Origin: Candidatus Poribacteria bacterium
Lineage (GTDB): Bacteria > Poribacteria > WGA-4E > JAJRTO01
NCBI GenBank assembly: GCA_024278235.1
Contig: JAJRTO010000037.1
Coordinates: 1-34,482 of the forward strand
Length of the DNA: 34,482 bases
Direction: 5' to 3'
Part shown: positions 8,473 to 17,973 of the stretch, one piece after another
How positions within the stretch are numbered: the stretch's first letter is position 1
How the letters are laid out: each line of letters begins with the position of its first letter
The notes under the pieces: model-generated
What the model saw: the letters and a program-made list of their open reading frames with translations, nothing else
What the model was told of the DNA's origin: nothing
Database searches by the model: none
Position numbers and translations under genes: made by a program

Positions 8473-9913
8473 TGCCTATATCCTCGCTATCGATTTGGGC
8501 ACGACAAGCTGCAAAATCGCGTTATGCGATTATCATGGCGAGTTTATTGCATACCGGCGAGAAGAGATGCCCCTATACCATCATCAACCCCGCTGGGCTG
8601 AAGCCGATCCCAATGTATGGTGGCAGTCCGTATCCCGGCTCATCCCGGGGGTGTTGGGCGATGCTGGTGTCGTGGCCGATCAGGTAGATGCCATCGGCCT
8701 CTGTGGATTGATGCATGCTCTCGTGCCTGTGAACGCCGCCGGTGAACCACTCGCGAACAGCATGCTCTGGATGGATCAACGATGCCAGCCAGAGTGTGAA
8801 CTGATCGCGGCCACTCACGGAGATCGAGTACGGGAGCTGACCGGGGGACTCCCGCGCACGACGACCTCTGCGGCAAAGCTCTATTGGCTCAAACGTCACC
8901 ATCCGGATATCGTGGATGCAACTCATCAGTTCCTCCTCCCGAAAGATTTCATACGGCTGAAATTGACGGGTGCCTGGGCCACCGATCCCTCGGATGCCGG
9001 TGGTACGTCACTGCTAGGCCGTGAACCGGATGCAGGCTGGTCGGAGCCTTATCTATCGGAAATTCTGGATGTCTCGCCATCGAAGTTCCCACAGATTCGA
9101 CCATCGACACAGATTGCCGGATTCACGACACACCGGACGATTGCATGGGGGTTGCGCGCTGGAATCCCTGTTGTCACAGGAAGCTCTGATGTGCGGGCTA
9201 CCATACTCGGCACGAATCTGTACATTCCCGGTCGCCTCTGTCTGTATATGGGCACTGCTGCCTGGTTAGCCACGGGACTTTCAGGGAGCGGGGAACAGAT
9301 GCACACGCGATTTCTCGGGGCCACTTCAACGTTCGGATCTGCAATGCGATGGTACGTGGAGAACCTCTGTGAACAAGAAGCAGACGCTACGAATTATGAG
9401 ATGGCTGAGAATCAAGCATCCCAGGTCGCGCCTGGGGCTGACGGGTTGGTATTCCTCCCGCATCTGATGGGCGAACGCGGGCCTTACATGAGCCCCGGAG
9501 CCACCGGAGTATTCTTCGGGCTCACTTTGAGCCATCGGCGAAGCCACCTGTTTCGATCTGTCCTGGAGGGAACGGCTTGCCAGATTCGTCATATCCTGGA
9601 GGAACGCGAGATGCTGGATGCGACGGACCTCTGGTGTGTGGGTGGTGGGACACGATGTCAGCTTTGGCTGCGTATCATTGCAGATGTGACGAGCATGCCC
9701 GTGATAACCCCACGTATCCCGGAAGCCGGTCTGTTAGGAAGTGCTATGATGGCCGCTGTGGGGATTGAGCGTTTCCCGGATCTCCGAACCGTCGCAGATG
9801 TCTGGGTTCAACCAAGCAGTCGACTGGAACCGAAGCGAGAACCCATGTATGAGCAGCTTTATGCTCGCTATCGTGCACTGGATGATGCAATGCAACCTTT
9901 CTTCCAACAATAA
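8450..9913 (+). CDS. FGGY-family carbohydrate kinase (xylulokinase-like)
   Basis: 'AIDLGTTSCKIALCDYHGEFIA', 'PLYHHQPRWAEADPNVWW', 'LPHLMGERGPYMSPGATGVFFGLTLSHRRSHLFRSVLEG', 'CVGGGTRCQLWLRIIADV'. TTG start overlaps the upstream gene by 23 nt. Confidence 0.88.
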   Translation: MSSKSRNNAYILAIDLGTTSCKIALCDYHGEFIAYRREEMPLYHHQPRWAEADPNVWWQSVSRLIPGVLGDAGVVADQVDAIGLCGLMHALVPVNAAGEPLANSMLWMDQRCQPECELIAATHGDRVRELTGGLPRTTTSAAKLYWLKRHHPDIVDATHQFLLPKDFIRLKLTGAWATDPSDAGGTSLLGREPDAGWSEPYLSEILDVSPSKFPQIRPSTQIAGFTTHRTIAWGLRAGIPVVTGSSDVRATILGTNLYIPGRLCLYMGTAAWLATGLSGSGEQMHTRFLGATSTFGSAMRWYVENLCEQEADATNYEMAENQASQVAPGADGLVFLPHLMGERGPYMSPGATGVFFGLTLSHRRSHLFRSVLEGTACQIRHILEEREMLDATDLWCVGGGTRCQLWLRIIADVTSMPVITPRIPEAGLLGSAMMAAVGIERFPDLRTVADVWVQPSSRLEPKREPMYEQLYARYRALDDAMQPFFQQ

Positions 9914-9992
9914 TCATCACATCGGTGTCATACCTATGATGAACCTGGTTTATTATGATGACGGGAATGGTTAGCTGCGAAAGGAAAAACAC

Positions 9993-10799
9993 ATGAACAC
10001 TGGCAAACAGATACGCTTGGGTCATCTTTTTGATTCGACATCGGGGAACACAGTCATCATCGCCATCGATCATGGTCTGGGAGGTGTTCCGGGTGGACTT
10101 GAACGGGTCCGTGAACGCCTCGGGCAGATTCTTGATGGCCGGCCGGATGGGCTTATCCTGAGCGCAGGACTCGCGCGTTGCACGGCTGATCTGTTGAGCG
10201 GACGCGGCAAACCGGCACTGATCATCACGGTGGATCGGCCTACGGGGAGTACTCTCCCCGGGAAACCAGCAACAGGGGAAGACTATCGTTTGATCGTTCC
10301 CGTGGAGGATGCTGTGCGGCTGGGAGCCGACGCGGTTAAGATGGTGATGTCCTACGGACGCGCTGATGCCAGGATTCACGCTGATAACGTGCAGGCAGTA
10401 GCCCAAGTTGCCAGTGAATGTGAACGGTGGGGGATGCCACTTTTACTGGAGCCTGTGCTTTGGGGGCAGCAGGCCACAACGGAGGATCGTCAGGACATCA
10501 GCATACTCAAACATATTTGCCGCATGGGTATCGAAATGGGGGCCGATATTCTCAAGATCAGCTACATCGCAGAGGGATTCGAAGATGTGGCCCGCATGAG
10601 TCCCATCCCGATTGTGATCCTGGGTGGAGCGAAAACAGACACCGATGACGCCATGTTTCAAATGATTCAGGGCGCAGTCAACGCAGGTGCGAGAGGTGTT
10701 GCCTTTGGAAGAAACGTGTTTCAACGGGACGAGCCTGCCAAGGTGATCGGACAGATCCGCAAGATCGTGCATCAACCTGGCCAGAAGGGAGACTCATAA
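9993..10799 (+). CDS. Class I aldolase of the DeoC/FbaB/LsrF superfamily
   Basis: 'VIIAIDHGLGGVPGG', 'LGADAVKMVMSYG', 'MGADILKISYIAEGFEDV', 'PIVILGGAKTDTDDAMFQMIQGAVNAGARGVAFGRNVFQRDEP'. Confidence 0.8.
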   Translation: MNTGKQIRLGHLFDSTSGNTVIIAIDHGLGGVPGGLERVRERLGQILDGRPDGLILSAGLARCTADLLSGRGKPALIITVDRPTGSTLPGKPATGEDYRLIVPVEDAVRLGADAVKMVMSYGRADARIHADNVQAVAQVASECERWGMPLLLEPVLWGQQATTEDRQDISILKHICRMGIEMGADILKISYIAEGFEDVARMSPIPIVILGGAKTDTDDAMFQMIQGAVNAGARGVAFGRNVFQRDEPAKVIGQIRKIVHQPGQKGDS

Positions 10800-10800
10800 G

Positions 10801-11487
10801 ATGAACCGACGTTGGTTGTATGGCGCAATCGGATTGATTCCGGTGATTATCGTCGCGCTCTTTCTCTATGCAAGGCAACCTATTACCACTGAGACAGATC
10901 GGCTGGCAGATCCCACAGGTTCTACGGTGCAGAGAGATCATGATGATTCCGGCCAAACTAAATTGTCACCCGCCGAGGCACGCATCACTGTCTCAGATCA
11001 AGAAATTGATAAAATCTTCGAGGAAGCGATTGCCTTTCTGGATCGTCTTGCATCCGGTGAGGCCGAAGCTCAAGAGTATGGTGACATCCGGGAAGAGACC
11101 ATTGAGACAGAGATGATTCGCGTAGAAGGCCCGATGTCTGAATCAACAGAATCGCTCTCAGATGGGATGGCTGAATCGATGGATGAGGAATCCGTAAAAC
11201 CCGAACTGGTCATAGATGAGTTTGTTGCCGCCCTGAGAAATCTGGATCTGGATACAATGCTCTCGATGGCGCGGGGACAGGCACGTGAGAAGATAGAACA
11301 GTTGCGCTTTGATGAGCTGCCACCAGAGGCCGAGATGATGTTTCAGCAGATCCAGCCAACCAATGGACGACTGGTGAGTGAGAACGAATTCAGGTTCAAT
11401 CTTGCGATGCCGATGGGCGATCAATCTCCTGAGATCGTGATGCACCGGGATGGTGGTCGCTGGTGGATCGACGAGATCATCGATTAA
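10801..11487 (+). CDS. Membrane-anchored hypothetical protein with possible DUF4878/NTF2-like C-terminal domain
   Basis: N-terminal hydrophobic helix 'WLYGAIGLIPVIIVALFLYA', acidic linker, C-terminal 'VIDEFVAALRNLDLDTMLSM...GGRWWIDEIID'. Confidence 0.6.
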   Translation: MNRRWLYGAIGLIPVIIVALFLYARQPITTETDRLADPTGSTVQRDHDDSGQTKLSPAEARITVSDQEIDKIFEEAIAFLDRLASGEAEAQEYGDIREETIETEMIRVEGPMSESTESLSDGMAESMDEESVKPELVIDEFVAALRNLDLDTMLSMARGQAREKIEQLRFDELPPEAEMMFQQIQPTNGRLVSENEFRFNLAMPMGDQSPEIVMHRDGGRWWIDEIID

Positions 11488-11501
11488 CAATCCTCCATCG
11501 A

Positions 11502-12875
11502 TCAGTCAAAGAACGTCAGATACGGCTTGCATTGTGCCTCACGTAACAGTAACAGCGCAAGCTCTCGGGCATGATAATCGCCCCACATGGATGATTCCCC
11601 GTTGGGAATGCTGCTTCCTTGTGGGATGTAATCCCAACCGTTGGGTCGATGGTAGACTGAGTGTAAGATAAGTCCCTGATGGTGTGGCTCCTCGGAAAGG
11701 TAAGGAGGAGACAATAGCGCCTCAGCCACCGTCATACCCGCTTGATAGTAGTGAGATCCTGCTTCCTGTCTCCCCCGGTTTTTCAGGTAGTTTCCGAGTC
11801 GGATCAACCCTTGAGCAGCAATTGCAGCAGCGGAACTATCGACTGGTTCGTGATCATTGAAAGGCTCGGCAGCGCGGTTCCGCCAGTCTCCCAGGTGCAC
11901 CAACCCCGGTGCTCCCGTATCCCAGTATGGAATTCCATCGGCCGCCGTATTCTCAATGTAGAAATCAGCCGTTGCACGGGCCGCTTTGATCATGTGTTTC
12001 GTCACCTGATCTTTCCCGCCGTAGGGTTCCAGTTCGCGATCATCGATGTTTTCGAAAAACTCCAACTGCTCCGCATAGCCTGTGATGACCCAGGCAAGCC
12101 CACGTGTCCAGGTCGTAAACGGTGAGTAGCCCTGTTGTGTGCTCGGACAGCGATAGTTTCCATCATTCATGTTGAAAATCGATTCATGAGCGACCCGCCC
12201 GCGTATATCATATGCGTCTCGTTCTTCCCCATAGTAGATATTGTATTCCGCTGTTGTCTTTGAATGCAGGATCAGACGGTGCAGCAGCGAGATGGGACGA
12301 TCTCCCTCCGCCATCAACACATGTCCAAGCTGGTGTGCAATGCCGAGAGCACGGAGCGAGCGGATCGTATCGGAAAAGAGCGAGTGAGGGCCATTGAACG
12401 AATAGATGAAACCGAGATCGTTTCTGATGGAAGACCAGCGATTGGCCTGGATGGCGCCCGAGGCTTTCAGTGCGAGTTCATAGAAGTTCATCTCCCACGA
12501 ATCAGCCGGGATTCGTCCCTCGCGCATCAGGCGACGCAGATTTCCATAGGTTGAGACATTGTTGAACCCATGATCATGGACTCCCACATGTGTTACGTGC
12601 GGTGCCATACACTCGACTGTATTCCGCCGGCCGATCTCCAGGAATTTTTCATCCCCGGTTGCATCAAACTGTAAAATCGCTGATCCAAACAGAAATCCCT
12701 GGGTCCACTCGGTCCAGCCGCGTGTGGTATAACACCCCTGGACCGTGAATACAGGGGTTCCTTGTGCGGGGTCCCATGTGTCCTCTATGGCAAGGATCTT
12801 GTGTCCAGAGAGTTCAAAGAGCCATTCTAACTGAGGTCGGAGTTGAACAGGTGTAATCGATTGATTGATGAGCAT
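11502..12875 (-). CDS. GH88-like unsaturated glucuronyl hydrolase
   Basis: 457 aa; 'TQGFLFGSAILQFDATGDEKFLEIGRR', 'YSPFTTWTRGLAWVITGYAEQLEF', 'GIPYWDTGAPG...EPVDSSAAAIAAQGLIRLG', matching the GH88/GH105 (alpha/alpha)6 pattern. Confidence 0.82.
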   Translation of the reverse strand: MLINQSITPVQLRPQLEWLFELSGHKILAIEDTWDPAQGTPVFTVQGCYTTRGWTEWTQGFLFGSAILQFDATGDEKFLEIGRRNTVECMAPHVTHVGVHDHGFNNVSTYGNLRRLMREGRIPADSWEMNFYELALKASGAIQANRWSSIRNDLGFIYSFNGPHSLFSDTIRSLRALGIAHQLGHVLMAEGDRPISLLHRLILHSKTTAEYNIYYGEERDAYDIRGRVAHESIFNMNDGNYRCPSTQQGYSPFTTWTRGLAWVITGYAEQLEFFENIDDRELEPYGGKDQVTKHMIKAARATADFYIENTAADGIPYWDTGAPGLVHLGDWRNRAAEPFNDHEPVDSSAAAIAAQGLIRLGNYLKNRGRQEAGSHYYQAGMTVAEALLSPPYLSEEPHHQGLILHSVYHRPNGWDYIPQGSSIPNGESSMWGDYHARELALLLLREAQCKPYLTFFD

Positions 12876-13041
12876 CTTTATCTTCTTCCGTCGCCTGACT
12901 GCGTTTGCATGGGTTCCGTATTTCTCCTGCCGTCACAGTGAAACGTGGCGCAGGGCTAAGAATATGGCTTAAAATATCATAGATGCAACATATGAGATTG
13001 TGCGCTGAAAGTGAGGATAGCCGATCTTGCACTGTGGGTCA

Positions 13042-13083
13042 AGTGTTTTGTGTGGAGTGTTTTGTGTGGAGTGTTTTGTGTGG
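13042..13083. repeat. Perfect 14-bp x 3 tandem repeat (AGTGTTTTGTGTGG)
   Basis: Three identical consecutive copies: 13042-13055, 13056-13069, 13070-13083. Confidence 0.95.
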
Positions 13084-13201
13084 ATGTCAATGGAAACGCG
13101 GAAATATCCAAAACGACAGCCAGATTTTTGATCAACATGGACTAAACGTCATCCGAGATACTCAAACCGAAATAGTCGTATTGGATATCCCTGTTTCTCT
13201 C

Positions 13202-13230
13202 TTGCTTGTATGCATAGTGTGTGTTACAAT
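13202..13230 (+). promoter_or_regulatory. Predicted sigma70-type promoter for the exopolysaccharide genes (TTGCTT-17-TACAAT)
   Basis: TTGCTT 13202-13207, 17-nt spacer, TACAAT 13225-13230, about 115 nt upstream of the start at 13345. Confidence 0.4.
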
Positions 13231-13344
13231 AACGCGATGCTTTTATGCTTCTTCCCCAAGGGTCTTACAAAAGCATATCATGGTCATCCTGAACTGAAAT
13301 AGCCACGTTAATATACACAGTTCTCCGAGGAGGAAGTAAACACG

Positions 13345-14508
13345 TTGCCTAAGTCTATTGTTAGTTATACGTTCGTTTGTATCCTGTGTGGGTTGATTTG
13401 TATTCCCCCCCTCGTAAATGCTCAGAACTCACAAGATGATTACAAAATTCATGTCGGTGATCGATTAGATATTTACATCGAAGGATATCCAGAATACAGT
13501 CGGCAGTTATCTGTCCTACCCAATGGCATGATCTCCTATCCACGCATAGGGGATGTTCGTGTGGCTGGTATGACTCCTGCCAAGTTGAGTGAGCTGATCT
13601 CCCAGAACTTAGCGGGCCTTAACTACCCCACCGTCTATGTTTCTGTGTTGATGGCACAGCAGCGTGAGGTCTATGTCCAGGGCATGGTGAAAACCCCAGG
13701 ACGCTATTTCTTTGATGGGGATAGTGTTCATCTGCTGCAGGCACTGGCACTCGCGGGTGGTCTGGATCATGAAAAAGCCGACATGAAAAATGTGAGGGTC
13801 TTTCGTAATGGACAACTGTTGAACTCGATAGATATCAGTGGGCTGCTCAATGGCGATGCCGAGATCGATCTTGAACTTCAATCGAAGGACATGGTGCTGG
13901 TCCCCAGTCGTCTTCAGCAACGACTTATCGCCGTCACCGGAGCTGTTGTAAAGCCTGATGGCTTCTCCGTTGAGGAAGAACGGATCCATGTGTTAAGGGC
14001 ACTCTGGATGGCAAGTGGTCCGCTACAGGATATATCTGATTTAGAGAATGCCGTGGTGATCCATCCCAATAGCAGTACTACTCAGGTAGATCTCAAGCAA
14101 CTTTCTCAAGACCCTACCCTTCAATCCGATCGATATATGATGTCCCCAGGTGATGTCCTTTATATCCCCAACGCCTATGTTGATGAGAAGGTCAGTGTTA
14201 TCGGCGAAGTTAAATCTCCGGGGCAATATGCCGTTAAAGGATCCATCGATGTGCTCGAAGCCTTATCGCTCGCAGGTGGACTTGTCGAAGATCGAGCAAA
14301 CCTCAAGAAAGCATTCATCCAACGCAGGGACGGAAGCAGAGAACCTGTGAACCTTATGGATCTGTTTGATGAAGATGCGAAGACTGCAGGACTTATGCTT
14401 CATCCTGGAGACACGTTAAGCATTCCCAAACGTTTGAAGGTCAACTGGAATGCTCTCTATACGGTTGTACTGACGGCTTCGCTTATCTATAATATTGCTA
14501 CGCGCTAA
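13345..14508 (+). CDS. Polysaccharide export outer-membrane protein (Wza-like, SLBB domains)
   Basis: 'DYKIHVGDRLDIYIEGYPEYSRQLSVLPNGMISYPRIGDVRVAGMTPAKLSELIS' followed by SLBB repeats such as 'KVSVIGEVKSPGQYAVKGSIDVLEALSLAGGL'. TTG start preceded by GAGGAGGAAG. Confidence 0.9.
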   Translation: MPKSIVSYTFVCILCGLICIPPLVNAQNSQDDYKIHVGDRLDIYIEGYPEYSRQLSVLPNGMISYPRIGDVRVAGMTPAKLSELISQNLAGLNYPTVYVSVLMAQQREVYVQGMVKTPGRYFFDGDSVHLLQALALAGGLDHEKADMKNVRVFRNGQLLNSIDISGLLNGDAEIDLELQSKDMVLVPSRLQQRLIAVTGAVVKPDGFSVEEERIHVLRALWMASGPLQDISDLENAVVIHPNSSTTQVDLKQLSQDPTLQSDRYMMSPGDVLYIPNAYVDEKVSVIGEVKSPGQYAVKGSIDVLEALSLAGGLVEDRANLKKAFIQRRDGSREPVNLMDLFDEDAKTAGLMLHPGDTLSIPKRLKVNWNALYTVVLTASLIYNIATR

Positions 14509-14522
14509 TGAGGTGAGTCGAA

Positions 14523-17500
14523 TTGATGCAGCATCAAGAGAATGAAAATATCACAAGCGTCCGATTGGAGCAATACTTTCTTATTCTTTATCGCAGCAAG
14601 TGGAGTGTCTTCTTCATCCTATTGTTGGCACTCATGACGGCATTCATCAAGAACGACATCAGTCAGCCTACCTATCAGGCGACTGCACAGCTCTGGGTCA
14701 AACAGCAGGAGAAAGGTCTTCCTTCAAGTGGTTTCGAGGATATGTTCATGACGGGGATTTTTGGACGTGCTGCGGAGTTGGAGACGCTCAGTGAGATTAT
14801 TCGAAGCCCGGCCACACTGGAAAAGGTCGTCGATGGGCTTGCGTTGCTGGAAAATCCTCTACCTAAACACCGTGGCAAGTTCCTCACATGGTTCTCTGAT
14901 CGACTTGGGGTAGGGATTCTGAGCGCTATTCCGGAGATGAGCGCTACAAGTTACCGTGAGTTCCGAAATAAGTGGCTGGCACTGGAATTGCCTTATCGGA
15001 TTGCACAGTTAGAAGATCTTGTGGGTAGCCTTGGGGAGAACACTCCAGTGTCCCAGTATAATAAGATCCGTGCAGTATCGAAGCGTCTGGGGCAACTTTC
15101 GCGATTGGACTTTGATAGAGAGCGTGCCAACGAAATAAGACTGGCTACGGCGGATCTGAAGCGTTCTATAGAAGCCGTCAGAAAGCAGAGGCCGAAGGAC
15201 TATGAATCTCTACAAAAGGCCATAGGGTCACTTGCGGAACTATCGAAAACTTTCGAGGTGAATGATACAGAGCAGGAGTTTCTGGGGACGCTTGCTGTCC
15301 ATACGTTCCAGCAATACCTGAATCTCGAGTCGACATTTGGATTGGAATCTCGCGAAGAAACTCAGAAGGCGATCCAGAAAGAAGGTCTCCGCCCTGTTTA
15401 TGACGCCAGATACGATGAAGATGATCTCGTGTCCCCCCCAAGGTTCGCTGATTTTCAAGACTACTATATGGATCCGATCTATAACTATGGGGATTACCGT
15501 CGATTGATCCAGCGACGGATTCAGGAGGACGAAATTCGCGATGCGTACAGTCGATTCCTTCAAGAGAATATAGATCACCCGGATCGAAGTCTATGGTCCT
15601 TTGATGAGTTCCGACAGTACTACCGGCGAGTACAACACGAAAAGCTGGTGAAGGAACTCCGGGAAAATCTGAGCGTTCAACCTCTGCGCGATACGGATGT
15701 GATTCGGATCACTGTAAAGGCTGCTACCCAGGAACGTGCGGTAAGTATTGTGAATCGGTTAGCCGCCGTGTTCGAAAAGCTTATGGTTGACGATTCACGC
15801 TCGCGGATGCAAAAGACCAAGAGATTCGCAACTGAGAAGAAGCAAATAATTCAGAAACAACTCAGCAGCGCGGCCAACGAGCTGAGCCGATACCAAACAG
15901 CACACGATACGATTTCATTGACGGCAGAAGCTGAAGCGACGATTACATCGCTCAATCAACTCCGGTTGCTGCTGACGAAAGCAAAGATGAAAAGCCGTAG
16001 TGCCGACAGCCGCGTGAAGCAACTGACGGCGCAACTCCAGGAGGAAGATCCAACGATCTTAGCGAGTGAGACACTGACTGCCAATCCTGCGTTGGTTGAA
16101 CTCCGCCTTAAGCTAAAAGATGCCTATGTCGAACTTGCTCGTCTGAAAGCCAGATATCCAGATGGTCAGAACGAGGAGATCGCCCGGCAAGAAGTCGTGA
16201 TCGCTGCCAGGGAACAAGCTCTCCTGGATGAGGCGGAAAATCAGGTAACGCAAACCCGAAGTCCAAATCCACTGGTAACGAGCCTCATGGATCAATTGAT
16301 CCGGGCACATTCTGAAATGCTTGCTGCACAAGCGGAGATCGCAACTCTCGGTGAGCAGATTGGATATTACGAAGGATTACTGGCGAAAATGCCTGATATG
16401 GAGAAAGAACTTGCAAGACTCAAGCGAGAGGTGATGCTTTATCAATCTCTCAGTGAGACGCTTGCTCAGGCAGAGCAGGAAGCGATGATGCTCAGTGAAG
16501 CGGAACCTGGGAATATCACGACATTCCAGCCGGCAGCTTTCAGCCAAGACCCCCTTCCAATCAGCCCTCGAAAAATGATGAATCTGATGCTTGGCGGACT
16601 GATTGGATTATCACTTGGCATCGGACTTGCCTTTTTAAGGGAGTATCTTGATAATACCTATGGCACGGTAGAGGAAGCCCAACGAGATCTGGAACTCAGT
16701 AGCAAACGTATGAATGCCGCATTAGAGCCTACCTTCTTGACGATGGTGCCCGCAATTGAGAGCATGGAAGGAGATCGCAGCTACATTGTAGCAGTGAGGG
16801 AACCCAAATCGGCAGCCGCTGAAGCTTTCCGGATCATCCGCACGAAGTTGCAGTTCATGGGAGCCCAGACGCCTGTACGCTGTATTTTGGTTACCAGCTC
16901 GACCCCTGGAGAAGGTAAGTCGACGATTTCCTCCAATCTTGCCGTAGCCCTTGCTCAGCAGATGGGAAAGCGAGTGCTTCTCATTGACGCGGACCTAAGG
17001 AAATCCGTACAGCATCGGATCTTCAGAACAGCAGCCAATAACCCTCATGTCAGAACCAACAGAAACGAAATAGAGGCAACAGTAGGGACCGAACTGGTAC
17101 CATCAGAGGCCGATGAGGACACAGATGGACAATTAGCCCTCGAACATGACAGAAAACCTGGCCTCACCGATCTGCTGATACGCTGGCGGCTTATGTTCTC
17201 GAATGAACCAGAAGATTCTCCGGTCAGAAGATGGCTCGAAGCACGCCAACATAACGCCGACGTCCGTATTCCCGATGGTTCCAATGGATCGAAGGTGCTC
17301 GAGGGTGCTGATGAGGAGATAGCGCGACAGCAAATGCAGGAGCTATTACAGGGAATTGTCAGACAAGTTTACATCCCCAAGAGCAATGAGCAGACTGTCG
17401 TGGATCAGCAACTTCCCGACATGGATCTAAGCCTGATTCCCAGTGGCACGAATCCGCCAAATCCCTCAGAGCTGCTCGGTTCTGAAAGTATGGAGCAACT

Positions 17501-17855
17501 GCTGGAGTTTTTGCGTACTGAATATGACTATATCGTGATCGATTCCCCCCCGGTACGCGCCGCCGCCGATCCCATCATCTTGTCATCTTTGGTGGACACC
17601 GTGATCTACACCTTCGATATCGTCAAAACCAAACGGTTTGATATTCGTACAGCTCTTGAAGAACTACTCGAGGCGAATCCAAGGAACATAGGGACACTCT
17701 GTAACCTGACGGAGGTACAGCATGCTGGCTACTATGGTTACGGAGGACGCTACGGCTATAACAAATATGGTTATTACTATGGGCGCTACCGTTATAGCAA
17801 CTACTATCAGTATTACTATTCTGACAGCAACGACGATCAGGAAACTGAAACCTAG
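14523..17855 (+). CDS. Wzc-like polysaccharide co-polymerase / bacterial tyrosine autokinase with extra insertions
   Basis: N-terminal Wzz-type TM domain; 'VTSSTPGEGKSTISSNLAVALA' (Walker A), 'RVLLIDADLR' (A'), 'YIVIDSPPV' (B), 'LIPSGTNPPNPSELL', and a C-terminal tail with a 16-Tyr cluster. Confidence 0.9.
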   Translation: MMQHQENENITSVRLEQYFLILYRSKWSVFFILLLALMTAFIKNDISQPTYQATAQLWVKQQEKGLPSSGFEDMFMTGIFGRAAELETLSEIIRSPATLEKVVDGLALLENPLPKHRGKFLTWFSDRLGVGILSAIPEMSATSYREFRNKWLALELPYRIAQLEDLVGSLGENTPVSQYNKIRAVSKRLGQLSRLDFDRERANEIRLATADLKRSIEAVRKQRPKDYESLQKAIGSLAELSKTFEVNDTEQEFLGTLAVHTFQQYLNLESTFGLESREETQKAIQKEGLRPVYDARYDEDDLVSPPRFADFQDYYMDPIYNYGDYRRLIQRRIQEDEIRDAYSRFLQENIDHPDRSLWSFDEFRQYYRRVQHEKLVKELRENLSVQPLRDTDVIRITVKAATQERAVSIVNRLAAVFEKLMVDDSRSRMQKTKRFATEKKQIIQKQLSSAANELSRYQTAHDTISLTAEAEATITSLNQLRLLLTKAKMKSRSADSRVKQLTAQLQEEDPTILASETLTANPALVELRLKLKDAYVELARLKARYPDGQNEEIARQEVVIAAREQALLDEAENQVTQTRSPNPLVTSLMDQLIRAHSEMLAAQAEIATLGEQIGYYEGLLAKMPDMEKELARLKREVMLYQSLSETLAQAEQEAMMLSEAEPGNITTFQPAAFSQDPLPISPRKMMNLMLGGLIGLSLGIGLAFLREYLDNTYGTVEEAQRDLELSSKRMNAALEPTFLTMVPAIESMEGDRSYIVAVREPKSAAAEAFRIIRTKLQFMGAQTPVRCILVTSSTPGEGKSTISSNLAVALAQQMGKRVLLIDADLRKSVQHRIFRTAANNPHVRTNRNEIEATVGTELVPSEADEDTDGQLALEHDRKPGLTDLLIRWRLMFSNEPEDSPVRRWLEARQHNADVRIPDGSNGSKVLEGADEEIARQQMQELLQGIVRQVYIPKSNEQTVVDQQLPDMDLSLIPSGTNPPNPSELLGSESMEQLLEFLRTEYDYIVIDSPPVRAAADPIILSSLVDTVIYTFDIVKTKRFDIRTALEELLEANPRNIGTLCNLTEVQHAGYYGYGGRYGYNKYGYYYGRYRYSNYYQYYYSDSNDDQETET

Positions 17856-17973
17856 CCTGATAAACCACAGTTGCTCTTGTCCTCTTGCCATGTCCCACAT
17901 CTGAAGAACCCATTGTATTGCTGTACCGAGTCTCTTCCTTGCACGTCGCTCGCCCCCTTCCCGGGAGGTCTCC

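Noticed and set aside
13042-13083. Possible CRISPR array
   Set aside because: 14-bp units are directly adjacent with no spacers, and no cas genes are present.
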